DNA of 64,000 nucleotides from Sphingomonas hengshuiensis (GTDB lineage Bacteria; Pseudomonadota; Alphaproteobacteria; Sphingomonadales; Sphingomonadaceae). The translations under genes and the position numbers were made by a program. How positions within the stretch are numbered: the stretch's first letter is position 1; every line of letters begins with the position of its first letter. This document shows, one piece after another, positions 1-11,132 of the stretch. The notes beneath the pieces were generated by a model. That model saw only the letters and a list, made by a program, of their open reading frames with translations. It had not been told where the DNA came from and did no database searches. The DNA is taken from positions 1,984,001 to 2,048,000 of the forward strand of contig NZ_CP010836.1 of assembly GCF_000935025.1 (NCBI RefSeq), given 5' to 3'.

Positions 1-879
1 GTTGACGGTTTCGAACCGCGACAGCCCGATCAGCACCACGCCGACGCACGCGCCCTCGCCCAGCCGTCGATCGATCCAGCGGCGCGCGCTCGGCCCGTCG
101 CGCGCACCGGTCAGCGCGTCGCGCACCGCGGCGCTCGCATCGGGCGCCACGCCCAATACCTCGACCAGCGCATGCAGCCCGCCGGTCTGCGCGTCATATT
201 GCAGATGCTGGACGACGCGCCCCACCCCGGCCAGGTCATGCGCGAACGCCGTCGATCCGGGCGCGCCGGCCAGCCGGCGGAGCGCGGCATGGGCCAGCTT
301 GCGGTCGCCGGGATCGAGCCGGCGGAGCAACGCGCGCACCCCCGGCGCCTCGACCAGTCCGAGCAGCTTGGCGAGCCCCGGGGTGAGCTGGAGCGAGCCA
401 AGCTCGGGGTCATAGCGCCATCCCATCGGCTCGGAGGGGCCGGCGGACTGGCCATTCCACGCGGTCAGCCGCTCGACATGGCGCAACGCGAAGCGGATCG
501 CATGCGCCATCGCCGCCGACGACATCGGGCTGCCCAGGAAATGCGTCGCGCCGGCGTCGTAGAAATGGCGCATATGGACGGTGTCGCTCTGCGAGACGAG
601 GATCAGCATCGCCGCCCCGTGCGCCGCGATCGTCGGCCCCAATGCCTTGGCCGCGGCCAGCCCGTCGCTCATCGCGCCGCGCGCGTCGATCACTGCAACC
701 GAGGCGCCGCTTGCAAGGAATCGTTGCTCGACGCCTTCGGGCCGCCGCGCCGCGACGACGCGCCACCCGCCTCCCGCCGCCGCCGCCGCGACCTCGTCGC
801 GCTGGCGAAAGGAAAGCACGAACACGGGCGCGTCGGGCGCATTCGCAGTCGCATCGATTACCGAGAAATCTTCGTCCAT
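1..879 (-). CDS. GGDEF-type signalling protein, N-terminal part (runs off the window)
   Basis: The reverse strand is open from an ATG at 879 to the window edge (293 codons, no stop). The first ~120 residues look like a degenerate receiver-like domain: a hydrophobic strand VFVLSF, then AVIDARGAMS, MLILVSQSD and GATHFLGSP. Next comes a PAS-like region containing WRYDPELGSLQLTPGLAKLLGL. The reading ends in VVLIGLSRFETVN, which resembles the first strand of a GGDEF diguanylate cyclase domain (LxxFxxxN). The catalytic GG(D/E)EF loop and any EAL domain lie outside the window, so cyclase activity cannot be judged. The gene is divergent from moaA. The upstream frame stays open past 879, so the start is a best guess. 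Confidence 0.72.
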   Translation of the reverse strand, partial: MDEDFSVIDATANAPDAPVFVLSFRQRDEVAAAAAGGGWRVVAARRPEGVEQRFLASGASVAVIDARGAMSDGLAAAKALGPTIAAHGAAMLILVSQSDTVHMRHFYDAGATHFLGSPMSSAAMAHAIRFALRHVERLTAWNGQSAGPSEPMGWRYDPELGSLQLTPGLAKLLGLVEAPGVRALLRRLDPGDRKLAHAALRRLAGAPGSTAFAHDLAGVGRVVQHLQYDAQTGGLHALVEVLGVAPDASAAVRDALTGARDGPSARRWIDRRLGEGACVGVVLIGLSRFETVN

Positions 880-959
880 CCATCCTGCGATAGCCGCAAC
901 CGCGCCGCACCGCCATCGCAAGGGTTGTTTGGGGACTGCGGAGTGCTTACCCCAGTAAC

Positions 960-1973
960 ATGGCCAGTATTTCCGATGCCCGACCCGATACTCTGGTGGA
1001 CCGGCATGGCCGTGCGATCACCTATTTGCGGATTTCCGTCACCGATCGCTGCGACCTGCGCTGTCGCTATTGCATGTCGGAAAAGATGGCGTTCCTCCCC
1101 CGATCGGCGCTGCTGACGCTCGAGGAGATCGCGCTGATCGCCGATCGCTTCATCGCGCGCGGGGTGCGCAAGATCCGGCTGACCGGCGGCGAGCCGCTGG
1201 TGCGCCGCGACGTGATGGACCTCACGCGGCGACTGGGTCGGCATATCGGCACCGGGCTCGACGAACTGACGCTTACCACCAACGGTGTGCGGCTCGCCGA
1301 CCATGCCGAGGCACTGGCCGATGCCGGAGTGCGGCGTATCAATGTCAGCCTCGACAGCCTCGACGCCGATCGTTTCCGCCACATCACCCGCCAGGGCGAC
1401 CTGTCAAAGGTGCTGGGCGGGATCAGGGCCGCGCAGGCAGCAGGGCTCGCCGTCAAGATCAACATGGTCGCGCTCAAGGGGCTGAACGACGACGAGATCG
1501 CGCCGATGCTCGGCTGGTGCGTCGAACAGGGGCTGGACCTCACCCTGATCGAGACGATGCCGCTGGGCGTCGTCGACGAGGACCGCGCCGACCGCTTCCT
1601 GCCGCTGACCGATGTGCTGGCCGATCTCAAGACGCGATTCGCGCTGGTCGGCGACGGGCACCGCAGCGGCGGCCCGGCGCGCTATTGGCGCGTCGAGGGG
1701 ACGGATACGCGGCTGGGCCTCATCTCGCCGCTCACGGCCAATTTCTGCGACGGGTGTAATCGCGTCCGGCTGACCACCGAGGGCAAGCTGTACATGTGCC
1801 TGGGCCATGACGACCAGGTCGACCTGAAGACCGCCTTTCGCGAAGGCGGGCTGGCGGCGGTCGACACCGCGATCGGCGAGGCGCTGGCGCTCAAGCCCGC
1901 GCGGCATGATTTCAGCGTCGCGCGCGGCGCCGCGCCTGCCGTGGGTCGCCATATGAGCGTCACCGGCGGATGA
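960..1973 (+). CDS. moaA: GTP 3',8-cyclase (molybdenum cofactor biosynthesis protein A)
   Basis: This is a radical-SAM enzyme that turns GTP into (8S)-3',8-cyclo-GTP, the first step of molybdopterin synthesis. The 337-residue length is usual for MoaA. The N-terminal SAM-cluster motif is C31-x3-C35-x2-C38 (CDLRCRYC). The second, GTP-binding 4Fe-4S cluster motif is C263-x2-C266-x13-C280 near the C-terminus. The protein ends in Gly-Gly, as MoaA proteins do; that tail is needed for activity in the family. TGGEPLVRRD, typical of the SAM-binding region, follows the first cluster. The stop overlaps the start of nadK (ATGA), so the two are probably cotranscribed. Confidence 0.97.
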   Translation: MASISDARPDTLVDRHGRAITYLRISVTDRCDLRCRYCMSEKMAFLPRSALLTLEEIALIADRFIARGVRKIRLTGGEPLVRRDVMDLTRRLGRHIGTGLDELTLTTNGVRLADHAEALADAGVRRINVSLDSLDADRFRHITRQGDLSKVLGGIRAAQAAGLAVKINMVALKGLNDDEIAPMLGWCVEQGLDLTLIETMPLGVVDEDRADRFLPLTDVLADLKTRFALVGDGHRSGGPARYWRVEGTDTRLGLISPLTANFCDGCNRVRLTTEGKLYMCLGHDDQVDLKTAFREGGLAAVDTAIGEALALKPARHDFSVARGAAPAVGRHMSVTGG

Positions 1974-2737
1974 CGCTGCGCGCGCTGGTTGCATCGCCGA
2001 CTCCGCCCGCACAGGCCGCCGCGGAGGAACTGCGCGCCGCCTATGACTGGGTGCCGCTGGCAGAGGCCGAGCAGGTCGTCGCGCTGGGCGGCGACGGCTT
2101 CATGCTCCAGACGCTCCATGCGATGCTGGAGACCCGGCGGATGGTGCCGGTGTTCGGGATGAACCTGGGCACGATCGGGTTCCTGATGAACGATTGGCGA
2201 CTCGAGGGGCTCGACGCCCGGCTGGCGCGCGCCAAGCCGTTCCGCGTGTCGCCGCTGACGATGACTGCGACGACGGTCGACGGCGAACATTGCGTGCTGC
2301 CCGCGATCAACGAAGTCTCGCTGCTGCGCGAGACCCGCCAGACCGCCAAGCTGGAAGTGATGATCAACGACCGAATCGTCCTGCCCGAGCTGGTCGCGGA
2401 CGGGATGCTGGTGGCAACCCCGGCGGGGTCGACGGCGTATAACCTCTCCGCCAACGGCCCGATCCTGCCGCTGGGTTCCGCGCTGCTCGCGCTCACCCCG
2501 ATCAGCCCCTTCCGCCCCCGCCGCTGGCGCGGCGCGATTCTCCCCGAAAAGACTCGCATAGCGATTCGCGTCCTCGAAGCCGACAAACGCCCGGTAAGCG
2601 CGGTCGCCGATCAGCGCGAGGTTCGAGAAGTTGCGCAGGTCGAGGTGGCGATCGACCATGTCCGCGACCTGACTTTGCTCTTCGATCCGGAGCACGCGCT
2701 GGACGATCGCATAACGATGGAACAGTTCATTGCGTGA
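1970..2737 (+). CDS. nadK: NAD kinase
   Basis: Phosphorylates NAD+ to NADP+ in the cytoplasm. The 255-residue protein is compact, as is common in alphaproteobacteria. The signature GGDG is at residues 40-43 (GGDGFMLQTLH), followed by the substrate-site motifs INEVSLLRE and ATPAGSTAYNLSANGPILP. Its ATG overlaps the moaA TGA by four bases, which implies translational coupling. MoaA consumes GTP and SAM rather than NADP, so the pairing is probably one of genome organisation, not of pathway. Confidence 0.95.
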   Translation: MTLRALVASPTPPAQAAAEELRAAYDWVPLAEAEQVVALGGDGFMLQTLHAMLETRRMVPVFGMNLGTIGFLMNDWRLEGLDARLARAKPFRVSPLTMTATTVDGEHCVLPAINEVSLLRETRQTAKLEVMINDRIVLPELVADGMLVATPAGSTAYNLSANGPILPLGSALLALTPISPFRPRRWRGAILPEKTRIAIRVLEADKRPVSAVADQREVREVAQVEVAIDHVRDLTLLFDPEHALDDRITMEQFIA

Positions 2738-2742
2738 CCCCC

Positions 2743-2771
2743 TTGCCATGTCCGAAAACCCGCTGCTATAG
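2743..2771 (+). promoter_or_regulatory. candidate sigma-70 promoter for tRNA-Asn
   Basis: TTGCCA (2743-2748) and CTATAG (2766-2771) are separated by 17 bases. They lie about 40 bases upstream of the tRNA, right after nadK. Spacing and position suit a housekeeping promoter. The match is by eye only. Confidence 0.45.
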
Positions 2772-2812
2772 GCGCGCCTCCCGCAGCGGCCTCGGTCGCT
2801 AGAAGACGGCAT

Positions 2813-2887
2813 TCCCCGGTAGCTCAGCGGTAGAGCGTTCGACTGTTAATCGAATGGTCGCCTGTTCGAATCAGGCCCGGGGAGCCA
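2813..2887 (+). tRNA. tRNA-Asn (GTT)
   Basis: A full cloverleaf can be drawn. The acceptor stem TCCCCGG pairs with CCGGGGA, the D-arm holds AGCTCAGCGGTAGAGC, the anticodon GTT is at 2845-2847 in the loop CTGTTAA, and the T-loop is GTTCGAATC. CCA is encoded at 2885-2887. The GTT anticodon reads AAC and AAT, giving asparagine. Confidence 0.97.
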
Positions 2888-2925
2888 CTTCTTTTTGAGT
2901 GAGAGTTGGGCCGAGCGCACTGCCG

Positions 2926-3720
2926 ATGGTGGACGAAGCCCGTACCGACTTTCCGCTACACGACAGCGCGGCATCGATCGCCGACGGGTGTCTGGGCGTC
3001 GTAGGCAACCTGCTCGTCCGACCACGCCGCGATTGCCCGCGGGTGCTCGTACTGTTCAACGGCGCGATCAACGAGCACAAGATCCTGCCCATGAATTTCC
3101 AGCGTTGGACATGGGCGGAGGATTTCGACGCAACGATCGTGTCGGCGTCCGATACTCTGGTCTCGCCCGAGACCGGGCTGTCGCTCGGCTGGTATCACGG
3201 CGGCGCACAGGATTTCGCGACCACGACGCTGCGCCCGATCGCCGATGCGCTCGATGCGCTCGGGCTGGGCGATGCACAGCGGATATGCTTCGGGTCGTCG
3301 GCGGGGGGATTCGCTGCGGTGATGGCGTCGATTCTCGGCTGGTCCGACCTTTCGATCGCGATCAACCCACAGACCGATATCACGCGCTACCACGATGCCG
3401 GCCGCCTGCCCTTCCTCGCGCAGATCGGTGTCGATCCCGAGGCGGTTTCGCCCGAGGCGGCGAAGCGGCTGTCGCTTTGTGCGGCGCTGGAGGGAAACAC
3501 GGCGGGCGGCAAGGTCGTGATCTTCCAGAACCGCTTCGACAATCACCATTTCACGCGGCATTTCCTGCCGCTGGTCGACGCCGTCGCCGACCTGCCCGAA
3601 GCGCGGCGCCGCGATTTTTCGCTGCGTCTGACCGCCGATCGCGAGGCCGGACATTCGCCACCCAACCGTGCCGCGACGCTGGCGATGATCCGAGAGGCGG
3701 CACCCGAGCTGCTGGCGTAG
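2926..3720 (+). CDS. alpha/beta-hydrolase-like protein of unknown function
   Basis: The protein has about 264 residues. Its central motif GSSAGGFAAVMAS looks like the nucleophile elbow of alpha/beta hydrolases (G-x-S-x-G form), preceded by the strand ADALGLGDAQRICF. Proteins of this kind are often found with capsule or glycan genes, but no such genes sit here. A late His (in REAGHSPPN) could complete a catalytic triad. An in-frame GTG at 2899 would add nine residues. Neither start has a strong ribosome binding site, and ATG 2926 was chosen as the more usual codon. The gene begins about 40 bases after tRNA-Asn. I cannot name a substrate. Confidence 0.72.
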   Translation: MVDEARTDFPLHDSAASIADGCLGVVGNLLVRPRRDCPRVLVLFNGAINEHKILPMNFQRWTWAEDFDATIVSASDTLVSPETGLSLGWYHGGAQDFATTTLRPIADALDALGLGDAQRICFGSSAGGFAAVMASILGWSDLSIAINPQTDITRYHDAGRLPFLAQIGVDPEAVSPEAAKRLSLCAALEGNTAGGKVVIFQNRFDNHHFTRHFLPLVDAVADLPEARRRDFSLRLTADREAGHSPPNRAATLAMIREAAPELLA

Positions 3721-3725
3721 CGCGG

Positions 3726-3920
3726 CTACCCCTCGACAAAGGCGTAGCGGTCGCGGATGCGGCGGTTGAAGTAGATACCCTTGGACGGCGCCTCGGCGAG
3801 CCCCTGTGCGACTTCGGGCGGCACCTCCCGATAGCGATAGCGCCGGCCGCTGACGAACCGCATGTCGAGCGTCCGTGTCGTCGCGTCATAGTGCCAGCCG
3901 CGGATCACGCTCGAGGGCAT
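3726..3920 (-). CDS. KTSC domain protein
   Basis: A 64-residue protein matching the whole KTSC domain, first known as an extension of some lysyl-tRNA synthetases and common as a stand-alone small protein. Visible hallmarks are SSVIRGWHYDATTRTLDMRF, then the strand RRYRYREVPPEV and the C-terminal IYFNRRIRDRYAF. It converges on the hydrolase-like gene (6-base gap) and is divergent from the deaminase gene. Its cellular role is unknown. The start is the ATG at 3920; the frame stays open upstream, but the domain begins here. Confidence 0.82.
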   Translation of the reverse strand: MPSSVIRGWHYDATTRTLDMRFVSGRRYRYREVPPEVAQGLAEAPSKGIYFNRRIRDRYAFVEG

Positions 3921-3992
3921 GGCGCCCCAACGCACGACCACGCGCACCGCTCCGCCTTGCAACGCTAGGCCGGCCCTGCGATGCTCCGGTAG

Positions 3993-5018
3993 ATGACCGA
4001 TACCGACACCTTCATCACCGGGCTGCCCAAGGCCGAGCTGCATCTGCATATCGAAGGCAGCCTGGAGCCCGAGCAGATGTTCGAATTCGCCCGGCGCAAC
4101 CGTGTCTCGATCCCCTTCGCGACGGTCGAGGACGTGCGCGCCGCGTATCAATTCTCGAACCTCCAGGACTTTCTCGACATTTATTATGCCGGTGCCGACG
4201 TGCTGCGCACCGAGGAGGATTTTCGCGACCTGGCGATCGCCTATTTCGATCGCGCCGCGGCCGATGGCGTGGTGCATGCCGAAATCTTCTTCGACCCGCA
4301 GACGCACACGCATCGCGGCGTGCCGTTCGGAGTCGTCGCCAACGGGCTGCTCGCGGGCATGGCGGATGCCGAGGCGCGGCACGGGCTGACGTCGAAGCTC
4401 ATCCTCTCGTTCCTGCGCCACCTGGACGAAGAGGACGCGTTCAAGACGCTGACCCAGGCGCAGCCCTGGCTCGACCGGATCGAGGCCGTGGGGCTCGATT
4501 CGTCCGAGCTGGGGCATCCGCCGTCGAAATTCGCCCGCGTCTTCGCCGCCGCCGCTGCAATGGGGCTGAAACGCGTCGCCCATGCCGGCGAAGAGGGGCC
4601 GCCCGCTTATGTCCATGAGGCGCTCGACCTGCTCGGCATCGACCGGCTCGATCACGGCAATCGCAGCCTGGAGGACCCAGCGCTGGTCGCGCGGCTGGCG
4701 CGCAGCGGGATGACGCTGACGGTGTGCCCCCTCTCGAACGTCAAACTGTGCAACGTCGCCTCGATCGACCTCCATCCGATCGACACGATGCTGCGCAAGG
4801 GGCTGCGCGCAACGATCAATTCGGACGATCCTGCCTATTTCGGAGGCTATGTCGCCGATAATTTCCGCGCGGTCGCAGGCGGGCGCGGGCTGCGCCGCGA
4901 CGATCTGGTGACGCTGGCGCGCAACAGCTTCCTGGGTGCGTTCCTGCCCGATGCAGCGATCGAGGCGCATCTGGAGCGGCTGGACGTCTATGTCGACGCC
5001 GATAAAGGGGCGATATGA
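3993..5018 (+). CDS. add: adenosine/adenine deaminase family protein, probably adenine deaminase
   Basis: A metal-dependent purine deaminase of 341 residues. Zinc-ligand motif HLHIEGS is near residue 18, HAGEEGPP near 198, the catalytic DRLDHGNR near 219 and the ligand segment INSDDPAYFG near 276. The segments HAGEEGPPAYV and TVCPLSNVKLC are the form I associate with the adenine-specific branch (fungal Aah1-like and Pseudomonas adenine deaminase) rather than true adenosine deaminases. The next gene, overlapping by ATGA, is a phosphoribosyltransferase. This suggests a salvage route of adenine to hypoxanthine to IMP. The family call is secure; adenine versus adenosine is inference. Confidence 0.88.
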   Translation: MTDTDTFITGLPKAELHLHIEGSLEPEQMFEFARRNRVSIPFATVEDVRAAYQFSNLQDFLDIYYAGADVLRTEEDFRDLAIAYFDRAAADGVVHAEIFFDPQTHTHRGVPFGVVANGLLAGMADAEARHGLTSKLILSFLRHLDEEDAFKTLTQAQPWLDRIEAVGLDSSELGHPPSKFARVFAAAAAMGLKRVAHAGEEGPPAYVHEALDLLGIDRLDHGNRSLEDPALVARLARSGMTLTVCPLSNVKLCNVASIDLHPIDTMLRKGLRATINSDDPAYFGGYVADNFRAVAGGRGLRRDDLVTLARNSFLGAFLPDAAIEAHLERLDVYVDADKGAI

Positions 5019-5527
5019 GCATTACCTTCACGCCCTTTACCCATGACGCGATGGTCGCCGGGATCCATGCCATCGCCGAAGCCGCTGCGGACTGGGGCCC
5101 TTCGCTGCTCGTGGGCGTCGGTCGCGGCGGGCTGACCCCTGCTGTGTTCCTGTCGCATCGCATGGGCGTGCCGCTGGTCTCGATCGACCATTCGACTCGC
5201 ATCGCGCAGTTTGGCGAGGAACTGGTCGCCGTGCTCGCCCAGCGCACCCGCGACGGCGACCGGCTGTTGTTCGTCGAGGATATCAACGACAGCGGTCGCA
5301 CGATTGGCGAGATTCGTACCGCACTCCAAGCCGAGGGCGCGGTGGCCGCGAACATCCGCTTCGCCGTGCTGCTTGACAATATTCGCTCGGCGCAACGCAT
5401 CGATTACGCCGCGCGGACGATCGACCGCAGCGTCGACAAGGACTGGTTCGTCTTCCCCTGGGAAGCGATGGCGCCGCGCGCGACGATCGAGGAAGATGCG
5501 ATGGAGGTGCCCGATCGGATCGCCTGA
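5015..5527 (+). CDS. purine-type phosphoribosyltransferase
   Basis: A 170-residue type I PRTase. The PRPP-binding motif LLFVEDINDSGRT lies near residues 88-100. The N-terminal VGVGRGGLTPA is the loop that in this fold contacts pyrophosphate. The ATG overlaps the deaminase stop, so the two are translationally coupled. If the deaminase makes hypoxanthine, this enzyme would be the partner that converts it to IMP. Xanthine or guanine are alternative bases that sequence alone cannot exclude. Confidence 0.85.
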   Translation: MSITFTPFTHDAMVAGIHAIAEAAADWGPSLLVGVGRGGLTPAVFLSHRMGVPLVSIDHSTRIAQFGEELVAVLAQRTRDGDRLLFVEDINDSGRTIGEIRTALQAEGAVAANIRFAVLLDNIRSAQRIDYAARTIDRSVDKDWFVFPWEAMAPRATIEEDAMEVPDRIA

Positions 5528-5659
5528 ACCGCGATCCGTTCAGGCGCCGTCAATCGCGCCTGCTGCACTGTTGGCCGCACTTCGGCCCGGAGCCAAACCG
5601 TCCCGGCGCGCGTTCGTTTGCGACAGGCATCCCGCCTTCGCATAACTATCGGAGGAATA

Positions 5660-6262
5660 ATGATTAAAGGCACCCTGATGCGCCCCGCCCTGGCGGCGCT
5701 GGTTGCCGCGACGGCCCTTAGCGGCTGTATGACGGCAACGCCCTATCAGCCCGCCACGGGCGCCGGCCAATCGCGCACCGGCTATTCGGACGAGCAGATC
5801 GAAAGCAACCGGTTCCGCGTGAGCTTCGCGGGCAACAGCCTGACCGCGCGCGAGACGGTCGAGCGCTACCTTCTGTACCGGGCAGCGGAACTGACGCTCC
5901 AGCAGGGCTTCGACCATTTCGTGCTGGTGACGCGCGATACCGAGAAGCGCACCGATACCGTTCGCACCGGCGGCGCCTGGGCGGGCGGCGGCGCCTGGGG
6001 TCCGGGCGGCGGTTTCGGCTATTGGAGCCCCTATTGGCGCTATTATCGCCCGCAATGGGGCTGGCGCAGCTGGGACCCGTTCTTCGACGATCCCTTCTGG
6101 AACGACCGCGGCTTCGATTATCGCACGATCAATCGCTATGAGGCGATGGCCGAGATCGTGATGGGCAAGGGCCCGAAGCCCGCCGACAATGTCCGCGCCT
6201 TCGACGCGCACGAAGTCGTCGACCGGCTGGGCAAGGCGATCCAGATGCCGCAGCCGCGCTGA
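5660..6262 (+). CDS. CC0125/CC1285-type lipoprotein
   Basis: A 200-residue exported lipoprotein. A Lys/Arg N-terminus and the hydrophobic stretch LAALVAATALSGC end in the lipobox L-S-G-C, with Cys at about residue 23. The conserved part has the segments YSDEQIESNRFRVSF, NSLTARETVERYLLYRAAELT and GFDHFVLVTRD, typical of this alphaproteobacterial family. The second half is rich in Gly, Trp and Tyr (WGPGGGFGYWSPYW). The start is set by GGAGG at 5651-5655, four bases before ATG 5660. Function is unknown. The gene is followed by a strong terminator. Confidence 0.88.
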   Translation: MIKGTLMRPALAALVAATALSGCMTATPYQPATGAGQSRTGYSDEQIESNRFRVSFAGNSLTARETVERYLLYRAAELTLQQGFDHFVLVTRDTEKRTDTVRTGGAWAGGGAWGPGGGFGYWSPYWRYYRPQWGWRSWDPFFDDPFWNDRGFDYRTINRYEAMAEIVMGKGPKPADNVRAFDAHEVVDRLGKAIQMPQPR

Positions 6263-6293
6263 GGCCCGCCCGGCCTCCAAGCCCTCGCCTATG

Positions 6294-6331
6294 AAAAGGG
6301 GCAGCTACCAGGATGGTAGCTGCCCCTTTTT
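6294..6331 (+). terminator. bidirectional rho-independent terminator
   Basis: A perfect 13-bp stem, 6298-6310 (GGGGCAGCTACCA) with 6314-6326, has a 3-base loop. It is flanked by AAAA on the left and TTTTT on the right, so it can work in both directions. It lies between the convergent lipoprotein and secA genes. Confidence 0.95.
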
Positions 6332-6353
6332 CATGCGCCTTCTGGGCCTGCGT

Positions 6354-9098
<2,745 letters not shown>

Positions 9099-9213
9099 GG
9101 GGAATTCCTGTCGTATCTTGAATGGGTTTCGGGCAGGCGCGCCTTCACGGCCGGCGCCCGCAGCGTGCGGTATGCGAAGAAGGGCGCGACCGGAGTTCAG
9201 GCCGCGCGGGGGC

Positions 9214-9474
9214 TCACTCGAGCCGACGCTCGAACGGCAGGCGCTGCGCGACCAGCGCCGCGAAATCGCGTACCAGCGGGAGGTTTGCATCGGGCCGGAA
9301 CGCCGCAGCCGCGATCGCCGCAGGCAGCGCGCGGCGCGCGGGCAACACCGCCGCCTGCGCCCGTTCCGCCGCACGGACCACCGCCACGCCCTGAACCTGA
9401 CGCACCCCGCCCTCGCCCGCACCGACACCGGTGAGGCTGGCGAAAAACGCAGTCAGGAGGAGCAGCAGTTCCAA
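9214..9474 (-). CDS. small secreted or periplasmic protein, hypothetical
   Basis: An 86-residue protein starting [23 protein letters not shown], a plausible cleavable signal peptide or membrane anchor. An Ala/Arg-rich part with a [22 protein letters not shown] end follows. It lies upstream of secA on the same strand, 115 bases away, and codon use is like its neighbours. I do not recognise a family. The antisense frames are also open, as is usual at this GC content, so its reality is likely but not certain. Confidence 0.55.
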   Translation of the reverse strand: MELLLLLTAFFASLTGVGAGEGGVRQVQGVAVVRAAERAQAAVLPARRALPAAIAAAAFRPDANLPLVRDFAALVAQRLPFERRLE

Positions 9475-9592
9475 TTCAGTCCCTAAGCGACGTCACACCC
9501 CGGGCGCCGACAAAGCGCGCGGAAACTGCGACATAGGGATTGCGGGGCGTTTCGTCGACTCAGAAAGCGGCAATCGAGGCGCCTACAACCCG

Positions 9593-10456
9593 TCACGACC
9601 GGCGCGACATCGCGATCACCAACCTGCCGCCGCTGCGTCGGCGTTCCCCACCTTCGGTGACCGGGGGGGCGAATTTGTCGGTGAGCATGCCGCACGGGCT
9701 CGGCAGCCCTGCCAGATTGCCCTCCGCGCCCGTGACCACGGGCTTGCAATTCTCTACCTCTCCGCTCTCCGAAATCTCGAACGCGGCATCGAGGCGGCCA
9801 ATCGCGATCTGCCCCGGCGCGGCCAGCGCCAGCGCAGGGACCGGACGGCCTTCCATTGCGAACACCACTTCCATGGTCAGCGTCTGCGGCTTGCCCTGCT
9901 GCCCGATCCGATCCAGCAATTGCTGCGACACGCCCGCTGCCATCGAATCGCACGGATCGCCAGCAAAGGGCGGCGCCTGCCCGGTAGAGCGATCTTCGCA
10001 ACCCGCTACTTCGCCCTGCGCATCAAGTTTCACGACCGCGATTCCATGCCAATCGTCGATCGCAGCACGCGGAACGTCCGGCAATTTCCACTTCACGCGG
10101 GTCTTATAAAGCGAAGCGATTGGCTTGCCCGCCGCGTTCTTCGCGGGCTCGAACTTCGCCCTCTCGCGCACCAGCGCGCAGGTCGCTTCGTCCAGCTCGT
10201 CGCTCCCCGAAGGTTCGGTCACGTTGCAGTCGTAAATCATCCCATCGGCAGTCATCAGCAGCTCGAAGCCGACGGTGCCTTCAGCCCCGGCGCGAATCGC
10301 CGCCGGCGGATAATCGTCCGAGCCGATCCACTCGCGCATGTTCAGCGGCTTGGCGGGCACGGCGACCTTTTCCTGCGCCAGCGCGGCTGCCGGGAACATG
10401 GCGATCATCGCCCACAGCGCACCGATCGCACCCACGCCCCGCACGCAATGTCGCAT
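9593..10456 (-). CDS. TonB C-terminal domain protein (periplasmic, energy-transducer-like)
   Basis: 287 residues. It starts MRHCVRGVGAIGALWAMIAMFPAAALAQEK, a clear Sec signal peptide cleaved after ALA. Next comes a TonB-C-like domain: DYPPAAIRAGAEGTVGFELLMTADG, then CNVTEPSGSDELDEATCALVRERAKFEPAKNAAGKPI. The second half (from about residue 150) has Cys pairs (ENCKPVV, SPCGM) and no named domain. TonB-C modules normally touch the TonB box of outer-membrane receptors, but this protein has no N-terminal membrane anchor or Pro-rich spacer. It is probably a periplasmic relative, not a true TonB. Confidence 0.8.
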   Translation of the reverse strand: MRHCVRGVGAIGALWAMIAMFPAAALAQEKVAVPAKPLNMREWIGSDDYPPAAIRAGAEGTVGFELLMTADGMIYDCNVTEPSGSDELDEATCALVRERAKFEPAKNAAGKPIASLYKTRVKWKLPDVPRAAIDDWHGIAVVKLDAQGEVAGCEDRSTGQAPPFAGDPCDSMAAGVSQQLLDRIGQQGKPQTLTMEVVFAMEGRPVPALALAAPGQIAIGRLDAAFEISESGEVENCKPVVTGAEGNLAGLPSPCGMLTDKFAPPVTEGGERRRSGGRLVIAMSRRS

Positions 10457-10515
10457 ACCCGCTCCCCCAAGCGAGCGCCGACACTGCCGCGCTACCGCCC
10501 GCCTGTCGAGGGGCC

Positions 10516-10917
10516 TCAGTGGCGAAAGCGCTGGACGATCCACGTCGCCCCGCCGGCGGCAAGGCTGATCCCGAAGATCAGCATCGCTGGATTCCGCAGC
10601 CCCCACACCGGCGCGGCCAGCATCACCAGCACCGTGGCGAACAGGCTGGTAAAGCCCATCGCCGCCGCGGCATGGATCGCGCGGCGGCGTTCCAGTTCGT
10701 CGGTCTGGCGCCACAGCACCAGTCCGCCGATGAGGATCGCCACGGCATAGCCGAGCGAGAGCAGGAATTTGACCAGCGCGGCGTCCGGCCCCGGCGGCAC
10801 CAGCCGGGGTGCAAACACCCCAAAACCGATCGCGCCCACCACCATCGCGGCGCGGATCGCCCGCCGCCGCCGGTCGCGCGCGCTCAGCCGGCGCTCGCCC
10901 CAATTCGCGTCATCCAT
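10516..10917 (-). CDS. small integral membrane protein paired with an Xre regulator
   Basis: 133 residues, starting MDDANWGERRLSARDRRRRAIRAA. Four hydrophobic segments follow: MVVGAIGFGVFAP, FLLSLGYAVAILIGGLVL, AAAMGFTSLFATVLVMLAAPVWGL and AMLIFGISLAAGGATWIV. The ATG at 10917 overlaps the end of the upstream helix-turn-helix gene by 8 bases, implying coupled translation. Such two-gene pairs (short HTH plus four-helix membrane protein) recur in bacteria, with the membrane protein often of DUF2178 type. The assignment to that family is by resemblance only. Confidence 0.78.
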   Translation of the reverse strand: MDDANWGERRLSARDRRRRAIRAAMVVGAIGFGVFAPRLVPPGPDAALVKFLLSLGYAVAILIGGLVLWRQTDELERRRAIHAAAAMGFTSLFATVLVMLAAPVWGLRNPAMLIFGISLAAGGATWIVQRFRH

Positions 10918-11113
10918 TCTGGTGCTCGTCATCGAAAATCTCCTCGATCGGCAGCGCGAAGAGTCGCGCGATACGGAACGCCAGCGGCAGCGACGGATCG
11001 AACTTCCCCGTCTCGACCGCATTGATCGCCTGGCGCGAGACGTCGAGCCGGCCCGCCAGTTCGGCCTGGCTCCAGTTATGCTCGGCACGCAGGACCTTGA
11101 GCCGATTCTTCAT
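10910..11113 (-). CDS. Xre-family transcriptional regulator, 67 aa
   Basis: A single helix-turn-helix domain fills the protein. It runs MKNRLKVLRAEHNWSQAELA, then RLDVSRQAINAVETGKFDPSLPLAFRIARLF and ends EEIFDDEH. This is the short YgzD-like group. The recognition helix is SRQAINAVE. It precedes and overlaps the membrane protein gene. A perfect 13-bp inverted repeat sits 20 bases upstream of the start (11133-11173), so it probably controls its own transcription. Confidence 0.92.
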   Translation of the reverse strand: MKNRLKVLRAEHNWSQAELAGRLDVSRQAINAVETGKFDPSLPLAFRIARLFALPIEEIFDDEHQNG

Positions 11114-11132
11114 CGCGAAAGTCGCTCCACAC

